From: Priapulus caudatus
Lineage: Eukaryota > Priapulida > Priapulimorpha > Priapulimorphida > Priapulidae
Direction of reading: 5' to 3'
Assembly: GCF_000485595.1 (NCBI RefSeq)
Contig: NW_014578111.1
Span: 1 to 20,179, forward strand
DNA length: 20,179 bases
A program made the position numbers and the translations under genes. Under the pieces are notes generated by a model. The model did no database searches and was not told where the DNA came from. It saw only the letters and a program-made list of their open reading frames with translations. The stretch's first letter is position 1. Each line of letters begins with the position of its first letter. Below, piece by piece: positions 1-9,341 of the stretch.

Positions 1-42
<42 letters not shown>

Positions 43-62
43 GTGCGTACGTGCGTGCGTGC
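1..62. repeat. (GT)n microsatellite with GCGT variants
   Basis: The window opens inside an uninterrupted GT tract (1-37), followed by GCGT and ACGT variants. Its left end lies outside the window. Confidence 0.95.
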
Positions 63-563
63 GGGACGCGATGAGGGAGGGCACTAGGCGTTGACTCAAA
101 ATGAAACCACATTCAAACATGCAATGCATTCGTGCAACCGTGAGTAGATCACTTATCGCCCAGTATAGATGGCTTACTTTGCAATATATATGTATATCAA
201 GAGCTAATATATATTATACAAGAGTGTATTAAGTATGAGTATTAAGTATTATGAGTATTAAGGATTACATACTTAATACGCTCTTGATCTATTTATACAC
301 AGGACGCTGTCATTAGACAGATATGGAGACACAGGTAGAACAAATATTGCCCCACACAGAACAAGCTAAGCCCTCCACAATAGCGAAGACTGGAACCACT
401 TGTTCTATAAGAAGCACGCCGCCGCTAGGCCGGTTAAATATTTGTACAAGCGTGTTCGATCATCATCGTTCTCTGCCCGCTCGCGTTTCATGGCAGTGCT
501 CAAATTTCACAAGCACATAAAAAAGTCGCGAGTGCGGGTTAAATAAGCGGCCTAGACTCCAGT

Positions 564-564
<1 letters not shown>
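63..564. other. unique sequence without a recognisable gene
   Basis: Apart from the inverted repeat at 195-289 I see nothing identifiable. A short open frame at 323-520 has no familiar motif. The right end runs into the GA tract. Confidence 0.5.
195..289. mobile_element. inverted-repeat element, TATCAAGAGC family (imperfect copy)
   Basis: CAAGAGTGTATTAAGTATG (219-237) and CATACTTAATACGCTCTTG (268-286) are inverse complements with one mismatch, separated by 30 bases of ATTAAGTATTATGAG-type sequence. A further half-end, TATCAAGAGCTAATA, begins at 195. The ends match the palindromes at 9293-9338, 11326-11398 and 14021-14063. Flanks do not match clearly, so this copy is decayed or composite. Confidence 0.65.

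Positions 565-639
<75 letters not shown>
565..639. repeat. (GA)n microsatellite ending at an N
   Basis: This is a GA tract of over 70 bases, ending at a single ambiguous base (640) exactly where the next repeat region starts. Encoded open frames here (RERERE or SLSLSL) are repeat artefacts. Confidence 0.95.
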
Positions 640-644
640 NCAAG

Positions 645-2550
645 TGCAGGCCATCAGATGCACTATGTACTTATGGTGCTGTTGCACTATGCACTATACA
701 GACTATGCACTACCACGCGTGCGCCGCGCCACCACCACTGCACTATGCACTACAAGTGTATACACGCACACACGCAGGGCTATGGCACTATGCACTATAG
801 CACTCTGCACTATGAACTACAGTGGTATGTCATATGCACCTATGCACTATGCATTATGCAATGCACTATGTGCACATATTCACTATGGTACTATGTGCTT
901 TGCAGCTATGCACTATACACTATGCACTCTCACTATGCCACTACAGTGTACGCAACTATGCACTATGTCACTATCAGCAGTCCTTAGTAACACAGTGCCA
1001 CTAAGCCACTATGCATCTATGCCATTATGCACTATGCCACTATGCACTTATCACTTCTAATGCATAATGCACCATGCACTTATGCACCATGCACTATGCA
1101 AGCCTATGCTACTATGCATGCCATACTATGTAGCTGTTGCATACAAAGCACCTAACTGGACAATGATGCACTTTGCATCTAATGCCCACTATGGCATGCA
1201 CTATGCACTATGCACTAAGTGCAGCTATGCACTGATGCAGCACACAACACCATGCACCATGCACTATGCACGGATGGCACTATGCAACCCATGCAGCAAC
1301 CAATGCACAATGCACATGCACCATCGAACACCATGCACCATGCACCATGCAGCCATGCACGCATGCACCCATGCAACCATGCACCGATGCACATACACTC
1401 ATGCAGAAGGGACCATGCACCTACACTATGCATATTTCAAGGTATGCCACTATGCAGCTATGCACTATGCACCATGCACCATCCACGCATGTCACAAACC
1501 CACCACTCCGACGACAACCAATGCACCAATGCCACTGATTCAACTCATGCGCTAATGCACTAATGGCACTACAGTGCCACGCAAATACACGAGAAAATGC
1601 ACAACTACCATACACACACACTATGCAACAATCTTATAGCACTATGGGCACTAGTGCACTATGCGCGCTTTCACTAGGTGCACTGATGCAACACTATTGC
1701 ACAATGGACTCTGCACTGATGCAACTACAGTGTACGCACTAAGCCTAGTGCAACTACGTAGCGCGCCCGCCATGAAACATACACATGCTCAATGCACACC
1801 CAAACAACCATATGTCAGCATCGCACTATGCACCTACAAGTGTATGCCACTATGCTCTAACTAGCATTAATGCACTATGCACTATGCACCTATGCAGTAA
1901 TGCAGCTATGCGCTACTATCGAACATACAACTCACACTTCAACGTAGACCACAGTTAATGTAGGACTACACTATGCACTATGCAGCTACTCGAGTGTATC
2001 CACTATGCCACCAGACCAGACACAGTGATGGTCAGTATGAGCCATATCTCTACACACTAATGCAAGCTAGCACCTATGGTCACGCCATGCGCGCTAGTGC
2101 ACTAATACACTATGTACCGGTGCACTGTGCACCAGCCGCACAATGAGCACCACTCGACCACCGCGCTCACTCGCAGCCACTAGCACACTACCTGCCAACA
2201 CCATGAGAACACAGAGCTATCATCACTCAATGCACCATGCGACAAGCACCCCATGCACGCTCACTCCACACTATAGCATCATCAGTGGCAACACACCAAC
2301 ACTCACAATGCACTACACCATGCACAACTTCTGCACTGGCTGCACTATGCATTATGCGCTGAATGGCATTATCCTAGCACTATGCATTATGCACTAATGC
2401 ACTATGCCTAGCACTATGTCGACTGTCACTGTGCACTCGTCAGCACTCCTACACAGGTTGAGTACACCAATGCGCCATGCATCCAATACACTCATGCACT
2501 AACTCGCAACACCAATGCCACATAATGCACACCACTGGCACCATCACCAA
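645..2550. repeat. decayed heptanucleotide array, unit CACTATG / CACCATG
   Basis: Nearly the whole 1.9 kb consists of 7-bp units such as CACTATG, CACCATG and CAACCATG, with scattered point changes and small indels. Because 7 is not a multiple of 3, all three frames translate to the same periodic peptide (H-Y-A-L-C-T-M), which explains several long Met/His/Cys/Tyr-rich open frames on both strands. The first ~1 kb favours CACTATG, 1240-1500 favours CACCATG, and the copies thin out after ~1900. Confidence 0.9.
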
Positions 2551-2556
2551 ATGCAC

Positions 2557-2925
2557 CGTTACACAACAACTTTTGGCGTAACGTTACAGCAACTTTTCAC
2601 CGTAACGTTACACCAACCTTCGTGTTAACGTTACACACAAACTTCCGCGTAAACGTTACACAGCAACTTTCCGCGTTAGCGTTTACAATAACTTTCGCGT
2701 ACCATACAAAGAATTCTCTGACGTAATGTTACACAAACTTTGGCGTATCGTTACACAACAGACTTTGCGTAACGTTACAACGAACGTTTGGCATAACGTT
2801 ACAACACCTTTCCGCGTTACGTTACAACAACTTTCGGCGTAACAAATTACAAACACTTTTGCGTATGTTACACACAACTTTGCATAAGTTACAGACAATT
2901 TTGCGTAATGTTACAACAAACGAAA
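2557..2925. repeat. ~25-bp minisatellite with palindromic GTAACGTTAC core
   Basis: About 14 degenerate copies of a unit close to CGTAACGTTACACAACAACTTTTGG are present. The 10-bp core GTAACGTTAC is its own reverse complement and is often intact (e.g. near 2578, 2602, 2770). It abuts the heptamer array with almost no unique sequence between. Confidence 0.88.
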
Positions 2926-4146
2926 GTATGTTGGCAAACGCTAAACAAGAAAACCAGTTTTTTGAAAACAGCCAAGCGTGACAGATTGTCTTGTCAGTTA
3001 CAACGCGGAGGAGCTTGTGTGAGTCGTGTCAGACCTTAGCGTGCGGAGAGAGGTTTTTGAACTATAATACGTAATCAGATGTGATATAGTAAATTGTTGC
3101 AATGCTTTGGTGGATTAGCTGGAGCGTTCAACTCGACGTCTGTGATAAAAAAGTATCTGCAACGTTACGGACCCAAATTACTGTTCGAAAAAGTGAGGTT
3201 GCATGCACGTTTACGAGGAAACAGCAGCAAAAAGTTGTGTGTCTAAAAAAACAATGTTAAACACTTTTCCTGGTTAGATTTGAAATGGAACATTGAAATC
3301 TAGACAAAACGTTCTTATCACGGCACACGTTGTTGGTGCATCACCAAAACTAGACCGAAAAATTACGTACGTCTGAAAAGCTTGCTTGCATCTCACCTAG
3401 CAAACTTTAGCAAAGATACGTGTTTAGCCGAAACAAGCAGTAAAGCTTCTGTAGTTGCAAGCAGCAAAACTTAGACAAACTCGAGCAACACTCACGAGTT
3501 CCCTGGTATCCGACCTGTGAATTCCATGTTCAATGTCCAATAGTTTGTCTAATCCTGCAGGATCCCACTCGATACACCAACTGCCATTCGGTGATTTGGC
3601 TGAGGTTATTCCAAACCGAGTCAGCCAAACTTCGAAGCAAAACTAGTGTTGCCGAAGAAGGTGCACACGCCTATACTTCTGACAACTTCCTGCAAACTAG
3701 TTTGGGCCGAAGTCTTGCCCGAACCCTGGTCTACACTGGCAACTTTGGAAAAACTTTTCTTGGCAAACTCGGAGTTTGCATGCGAAAGTTTCGCTCGAGT
3801 CTTCGCAAACTAAAGTTTGCTAGTGTTAGACATGATCAAGAGGCTCTTAGATGGGAGCGCCTTTGGTTATACCAATGCGGTTATACATTTGTTTTCAGCA
3901 TTGCCATTGTGTTTTCGTGTTGTCACGCTTCCTCGCACCCGCGGCTTGGTGCAAAAATTTTCGCCACTAATTTTATATGTTTTTCGAAACGTGGAATGTG
4001 AACACTCGAAAAAAATAAGTCTACGCCCATGCAAGTGTTATGATCTGTTAGAATGTTTCGACCGAATGTTTGGAGAGGATCCGTTTGGAGCGTGCGGAAC
4101 GTGATAGCTCTGACACAGGGTGAACGCAGAACCACACACCGCGCCA
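2926..4146. other. 1.2 kb of mostly unique sequence, no recognisable gene
   Basis: I see no family-level protein match on either strand. An ATG-initiated frame of 136 codons (3591-4001) has ordinary composition but no motif I know. The segment 3395-3825 repeatedly uses GCAAACTT/AGTTTGC words, including two short inverted repeats (3763-3779 with 8-bp arms; 3805-3820 with 7-bp arms). This suggests an old repeat rather than a gene. Confidence 0.5.
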
Positions 4147-4152
4147 CATACA

Positions 4153-4175
4153 GCACACACACACACACACACACA
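4153..4175. repeat. (CA)n microsatellite
   Basis: This is a short CA tract of about 11 units. Confidence 0.9.
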
Positions 4176-4454
4176 GAAAAATCTCCAATTGTATAAGTAG
4201 ATATATCATATCAGGTGCTTATGCACACAAGCCATTTTCCTACTCTACCTAAGGAGATGTATTACAGTTTGATTTGGCGATTGACGAGCCATCGGCATAT
4301 TGCTGACTCCCATTTCTGATGTGCGGCCATTTGATTCAATACGGCCTCTTGGCAGTATTCCTGCCTTTGGATTTGGTCATTCGTCATTTCGCTCAAATCC
4401 GTCAATAACGACGCGGAATATAAAATTTGGAATTCTTATTTCTTAATTGCTTAA
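4176..4454. other. unique AT-rich sequence, nothing recognised
   Basis: I see no open frame of note, no RNA gene signature and no repeat structure here. Confidence 0.5.
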
Positions 4455-4702
4455 TTGAACGTTGAATGATTAAACGACTGTTAAATTGATACAATCAAAC
4501 ATCGTAAATTGAAGCGTTTGAATGACTTAAATTGGCTTTCATTGAACAAATCATATCGATCACTTTGAACGTTGAAATGATTAGAATTGAACTGCTTCTA
4601 ATTGAACGATCATGATCAACTTGAACGGTGTTGAAATTGATTAACAACGGGACTGGTTTCAAATTGAACAATCAATTTGACTCAATTGAACGGTTTGAAT
4701 TT
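4455..4702. repeat. ~56-bp AT-rich degenerate tandem repeat (TTGAACG-TTGAA)
   Basis: The block TTGAACG(N)TTGAA(A)TG recurs at 4455, 4509, 4565, 4621 and 4686, spaced 54, 56, 56 and 65 bases. Between these blocks a second, shorter block (AATTGAACNATCA) alternates, so the unit appears to have two halves. It was found by reading; the exact consensus would need alignment. Confidence 0.7.
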
Positions 4703-4874
4703 TTGACACATCCCCTGCGCCATAATGAAGCACAGGGCTCGTAACCTTCCAGCGTCGCCTCCCTGCCAGGCATTACGGTGCGACTAGCAATGGCTGCGAG
4801 CTGTGTGAGTGTGCAGTGAGTGTGCCGCGACGCGCAGTTCGCCTGACTAACGGTATCGTGTGCGTGATGTATGT

Positions 4875-4921
4875 GAAATGTGTGCGTGCGTATGCGTGTG
4901 TGTGTGTGTGCGTGCGTGCGT
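4875..4921. repeat. (GT)n / GCGT microsatellite
   Basis: GTGT and GCGT units run through this stretch, with looser GTGTG-rich sequence before it from about 4800. Confidence 0.85.
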
Positions 4922-5036
4922 CGCGTGCAACGATATGGGTGTGTGGTGTGGCCCGTGCAATGAAGAATTCGACCGCTACGGGTTAGTGTACTGTGCATGA
5001 TGCGCGCACATGCCGATACCGTGCGTAGTGCACAGT

Positions 5037-5247
5037 CAGGTGCGGTGTAAGGATCTTGGATAACCAGGGGGGGGGGGCTACCGTAAACCCAAACTTGGGA
5101 GCAACTGGCGACGAGCGGGGGGTCTGAGGCCCTCCCCTGAAGATTTAGTTGTTGAACGTTAGACCCCCTTAGATGCGTTTTCTGCGCGAGCAGGGGGGGG
5201 GGGGGGGTCCGGACCCCCTGGACCCCCCCCGCCTGTACACGCCCCTG
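5037..5247. mobile_element. short G/C-rich element with hAT-like inverted ends (candidate MITE)
   Basis: The left end CAGGTGCGGTGTAAGG (5037) and the reverse complement of the right end, CAGGGGCGTGTACAGGCGGG (from 5247 inward), share CAGG-GCG with one mismatch in the first eight bases. Terminal CAG-GGCG is typical of hAT-superfamily and related non-autonomous elements. The interior carries G-runs (5067-5077, 5193-5207), C-runs (5223-5230) and the palindrome GGGGGTCCGGACCCCC (5203-5218). No convincing 8-bp target duplication is visible, so the class is tentative. There is no transposase. Proline/glycine-rich open frames on the minus strand arise from the homopolymers. Confidence 0.45.
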
Positions 5248-5681
5248 GCAGTATGTCATATGGCTTAGAACGTAGGTTGAAGGTAGCATGTATAGGCCGA
5301 TAATCGACGTACCGTTCGTTGAGGCACGCTGGCAATGGCTGGTGATGACGTCGTTGTGCATCTCTGTCTCTTATTCTACCCCGGCGCACATGCCCTCGGC
5401 CAGGATCAGTAAAGCGGCCACCAGGGGGCTTCACGCCTCAGGGGCCTTGCGCATTACTCTTAATCTACGCTTACAAATTCACTTAGTTTCAAACGGAAAT
5501 AAAATGCGTGTATATTTTTCATCATGTTCAATTTTAATTCGTTTAAGTGAAATTGTTGTTTTATATTTAAATTGAAATTGCCTAAAATTAACTCTTTAAA
5601 TTGGTCTCTTGCCGGGGTTTCACCATCCAAAGAACGGTGTATGCACGAATGCCATTGGCGCTACTGCGGTAATAACTATTT
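5248..5681. other. unique sequence, no recognisable gene
   Basis: A 95-codon plus-strand frame (5288-5575) contains nothing I recognise and runs into AT-rich DNA. I see no repeats. Confidence 0.45.
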
Positions 5682-5702
5682 GTAAGTAATTAAATAAGTA
5701 AA

Positions 5703-5746
<44 letters not shown>

Positions 5747-5794
5747 GTAAGTGTAGTACCAGTAAGTAAGTAAAGTAAGCTAAAGTAAGTAAGT

Positions 5795-5854
<60 letters not shown>

Positions 5855-5866
5855 GTAAGTAAGTAC
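5682..5866. repeat. (GTAA)n tetranucleotide array
   Basis: AAGT units are interrupted by a few short irregularities (5749-5766, 5776-5800). The minus strand translates to L-L-T-Y repeats, which are artefacts. Confidence 0.95.
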
Positions 5867-6350
5867 AGAACAGTATAATAGGAATAGACTACTAGCGCAA
5901 TTACGTACTATAGAGACATCATAATGAAACGTGAAACAAGTGAAAACCTTGGAGCTGACATTATTACGTAGATTGGTTACCATAATTGTTAGATTTGTCC
6001 CTCACTTTTAATTAAAGTAATTACGTTTGCAAAGTTTATGAAATAGTATAACGTTACAGCTATTGTGTTTCAGAAGAGAGCCGGCACGTGCAGGAAAAAT
6101 CGGAATAATCCGAAACATCTGAATAGATGCCAAAAGATATAATCACCTCATTAATTTGAGGAATTAAAATTATTCCTTAGCAAATTGCTCAAGAAGTAAC
6201 GTATCGTACATTAATATTTGAAACTGGCTTCGTTTGAAAAAAAAAATCGATACAATATATACTAAACTATAGATAAGAGGTCGGATAACGTAATGAGGTC
6301 GTTGTAGTTAGGTAAGCAACTAAGTCTAATTGAGCAACGGAATCTAGACA
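5867..6350. other. AT-rich unique sequence, nothing recognised
   Basis: I see no gene, RNA or structured repeat here. Confidence 0.5.
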
Positions 6351-6351
6351 C

Positions 6352-6735
6352 ACATGGATGGATGGATAGATGGATGGATGGATGGATGGATGGATGACCT
6401 GGATGGATGTGAGGTGGTATGGATGGATCGGAGGGTGGATGGATGATGGGATGGATGGATGATGGATGTGATGGATGGATGGATGGAGGATGATGGATGG
6501 ATGGATGGATGGATGGAATGGGATGGATGGATGGATGGATGGATGGATGGATGGATGGATGGATGGATGGATGGATGGACTGGATGGATGGATGGATGGA
6601 TGGAATGGTATGGATGGATGGATGGATGATGATGGCATGGATGATGGATTGGATGAGATGGAACTGGATGGATGGATGATAATGGAATGATGGGATGGAT
6701 GATGAGGTTAGTGGAGGATGGATGAGATCTAAGTA
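6352..6735. repeat. (GGAT)n tetranucleotide array
   Basis: GGAT units have scattered interruptions; the cleanest runs are 6362-6392 and 6523-6578. It is the inverse complement of the ATCC array at 10480-10737. Peptides such as MDGW or SIHP are artefacts of the repeat. Confidence 0.95.
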
Positions 6736-6812
6736 GATAGAGAGATGGATAGATGTAAAGAGATCGATTGATGAAAAAAGAGGGGGAGAGAGGGAGAGGA
6801 GAGGAGATTTAC

Positions 6813-6981
6813 GGCGGATACAGCCCTGTGTCGTAGCATCCTGTGACGGACTTGCCGTTCACTCGTATTGGCGGCGCGTCGTCGGCGTGTATAATGCATG
6901 CGTGCGCATTGTTGCATTGCGCGTCTTCTTCTCTCGACTCATTGATCTTCTTGAATGGCCCTCCGCCGGTTACTTGAAGGG
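6813..6981 (-). CDS. possible internal exon of an unrecognised gene
   Basis: On the minus strand an open frame reads [40 protein letters not shown] and [15 protein letters not shown]. It has mixed composition, is not repeat-derived, and stops immediately after a plausible donor (CCGCC before GTAAAT). Upstream, CATCTAG (exon from 6981) or CCCTTCAAG (exon from 6972) could be the acceptor; both keep the same frame. The four Cys and one NES sequon suggest a secreted or extracellular segment, but I recognise no family. Flanks are GA-rich on one side and CA repeats on the other. It could also be a chance open frame or a decayed copy. No partner exons were found within the window. Confidence 0.3.
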
Positions 6982-7017
6982 CTAGATGCCACACACGAGG
7001 GTCCACGCCACGGACAC

Positions 7018-7173
7018 GATACGCACACACATTCACGAGCAACGGCACACCTACATACATAGAAAAAAAGAAAAAAACACACACGCACGCCAACACCTAC
7101 ATACACACACGCATACGACACGACCCTACATGCACAGCAACGCACGCACAGAACACCACACACACAACAACAC

Positions 7174-7206
<33 letters not shown>

Positions 7207-7240
7207 CCACACAGGACCACACACGCACAGACATAACACC
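7018..7240. repeat. CA-rich degenerate microsatellite
   Basis: CACA, CGCACA and ACAC blocks make up this stretch, with a clean CA tract at about 7170-7205. His/Thr-rich and Cys/Val-rich frames here are artefacts. Confidence 0.9.
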
Positions 7241-8484
7241 ACACAACAGCCTAAAATTAGCTTCTTTTTTACGAGAGCTGCTTTTTTTGATTTTGTATGA
7301 AAAAAAGAGCTCTCGTAATTTTTTTTACGGGAGCTATTTTAGGGCTTGGGCCAGAGCTACTTTTACAATAGCATGATTTTGTAAAAAAATTTCAATAAAA
7401 TTTGAATGCACTGACGTCTAATAATCATTCATTCAGCAGCATTCAGCACTCAGCACCTGGTCAGTATCAGACTATCAGTGTTAAGAAATCGTCAACGAAA
7501 TTACATTTCGATCAACATTTTTAAATGCTCATTTTAAAGAAAACCAATCATATTCTTATTCAATTTCATTCACACAGACAGACATGCACTACACAGTACA
7601 CACTAGTCAGGTAACGATGACAAAGACAGGAAATTCATAATTATAATCATGGTAGATGGATGGTATGGTATTTTCAAGTTTCTTTTTTTTACTTATTCTT
7701 TTGCATCTATTACACTTTCTTTTACAATCGACTGAGGGCAAGTTCAGAACTTCAGAGAGAGTTTTTAGTTACTTGGAAGTATGTTAGAAAAAAACTTGTA
7801 GCTGGAATATCTAGGAATAGCGCGGGAGCTTCTGGCAAAGGTTTTACTTTCGCTTTTCTCTGGCCCCCAGTCGCACGGTACCCATGCATAGATCAATGTG
7901 TGCGCACATCCCGCAAAGTTAGAAGTGCCCTAGAATCTTTAAGTATATACAAGTACATTGCTTCTAGATATCTAACTGAATAAAAAATAGTCCACTTTCT
8001 ACGTTAAGAAAAGTAAGGCGAATTCAGTTAACAGCTTTTGATAACGTGGCGTGTCAGAGGCGTCACTGGTCGTGCCCCATCACTCCCCACGGTAACCCCT
8101 GCGATATAAAAACTTTATTGTTAGCGCATCATAAAAACACTGGCTGGCACTACTGTCTACATGCCCAGGCTATCGATTTCTTAGAACTGGCAGTTTTTGT
8201 TCGTGTGGCGAATCATGAGTTGAGGGAGGCTAACCGTAGTATTTTCATCGTAATATGAAGAGGAAAAGTGCCGGTCAGCGAGGACCGTGACGTATTTGTA
8301 GAGATGGTGGCCGCGAGCAATACTTGTGGGCTCGGGCCTCGCGTTCGAACGGCTGCCGGCGGCCCGGCGAGCGATTTTTTTCTCGTATCTTCGCAAAATT
8401 TTCCGCTCTCGTAATTGTTTGTTACCAGAGCGCTTTGAAAGCTGGACGGGAGGGCGAATCGCTCGCCGCTCCGTGTATTTTTTT
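7241..8484. other. 1.2 kb of mostly unique sequence with a small inverted repeat
   Basis: ACGAGAGCT (7271-7279) and AGCTCTCGT (7308-7316) are inverse complements, followed by a T-run and a second ACGGGAGCT (7327-7335), so two T-rich direct copies flank a hairpin. GCTCTCGTAATT recurs at 7309-7320 and 8405-8416. Open frames at 7660-7983 (plus) and 8181-8540 (minus) contain no motif I recognise. Confidence 0.45.
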
Positions 8485-8489
8485 CGCTG

Positions 8490-8962
8490 ACACACACACA
8501 CACACACACGAGAGAGAGATACATACACGTACGCGCACACGATACATCATACATACATACATACATACATACATACATTACATCATACATACATACATCA
8601 TACGATACATACATACATACATACATACAATACATACATACATACATACATACATACGCACAGCGACGCACGGCAGCGCAACGCACGCACGGGCACGCCG
8701 CACGCACGGCACGCACTAGCAGCGCACGCACGCAGCCGGCACGCCCAACCACGCACGGCACGCACGCACGCACGCACGCACGCGAGCTTCACGCACAGCA
8801 CGCACCACCGCACGCACAGGCACGCACGCAGCGGCACGGGCACGGCACGCAACGCACGCACGCACAGCAGCGGCACAGGACGCAACGCACGCACGCAACA
8901 GCGACGCACGCACGCACGACGCACGCACGCACGCACGCAATCGCACCACGCGACGCACGCAA

Positions 8963-9010
<48 letters not shown>

Positions 9011-9130
9011 CGACGCGCGAACCGGGCACGTCAGCGCACGCAGCGCACGCACGGCACAGACGACACACCAGCAGCACAACACAACACACAACGACCACCA
9101 CACACACACACACGGAGTGCACACACACAC

Positions 9131-9167
<37 letters not shown>

Positions 9168-9168
9168 C
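8490..9168. repeat. composite (CA)n-(CATA)n-(CACG)n-(CA)n array
   Basis: CA repeats (8490-8508), CATA repeats (about 8541-8657), a long CACG/GCAC region (about 8658-9040) and terminal CA repeats (about 9060-9168) are joined nearly end to end. Almost all of it alternates pyrimidine and purine despite the changes of unit. The long Arg/Ala/Cys/Val-rich minus-strand frames of up to 230 codons are artefacts of the CACG repeat. Confidence 0.93.
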
Positions 9169-9292
9169 ATGCAAACATGCGGTTTGCCGCTAATAGAGAG
9201 AGCTAGCCGGTGGTTACACGGGACCTTGCGTAGCGATCGGGCATCTAGCACCGGGGGAGAAAACCTCAGACAAAGCGTACGCACAAGCATAA

Positions 9293-9338
9293 TATCAAGA
9301 GCGTATAAAGAAGGTACCTTCTTTATACGCTCTTGATA
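9293..9338. mobile_element. perfect 46-bp palindrome, TATCAAGAGC family insertion
   Basis: TATCAAGAGCGTATAAAGAA is followed by its own exact complement with no spacer, centred on GGTACC (9313-9318). TAATA occurs on both sides (9290-9294 and 9337-9341), consistent with a short target duplication around a core beginning TCAAGAG and ending CTCTTGA. The same arm sequence occurs at 14021-14063 with a different centre. Confidence 0.75.
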
Positions 9339-9341
9339 ATA

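Noticed and set aside
562-2397. Long Met/His/Tyr/Cys-rich open frames, including 141-164 codons
   Set aside because: They are translations of the GA tract and the 7-bp array; the heptamer gives the same periodic peptide in every frame.
3591-4001. 136-codon ATG frame
   Set aside because: No recognisable motif, overlapped by frames on both strands, and built partly from repeated GCAAACTT words; insufficient to call a gene.
4672-5434. Long minus-strand frames with Gly/Pro-rich stretches
   Set aside because: Explained by G and C homopolymers of the hAT-like element and by neighbouring GT repeats.
6267-6690. SIHP-repeat and MDGW-repeat proteins
   Set aside because: Direct translations of the GGAT tetranucleotide array.
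7660-7983. 107-codon plus-strand frame
   Set aside because: The N-terminal hydrophobic run comes from a T-rich stretch and the remainder matches nothing I know; no splice or promoter support.
8330-8365. GCGTTCGAACGG as a tRNA T-arm
   Set aside because: No matching acceptor, D or anticodon stems nearby; no tRNA gene could be folded by eye anywhere in the window.
8213-9290. Minus-strand frames up to 230 codons rich in Arg, Ala, Cys and Val
   Set aside because: Artefacts of CACG and CA repeats.
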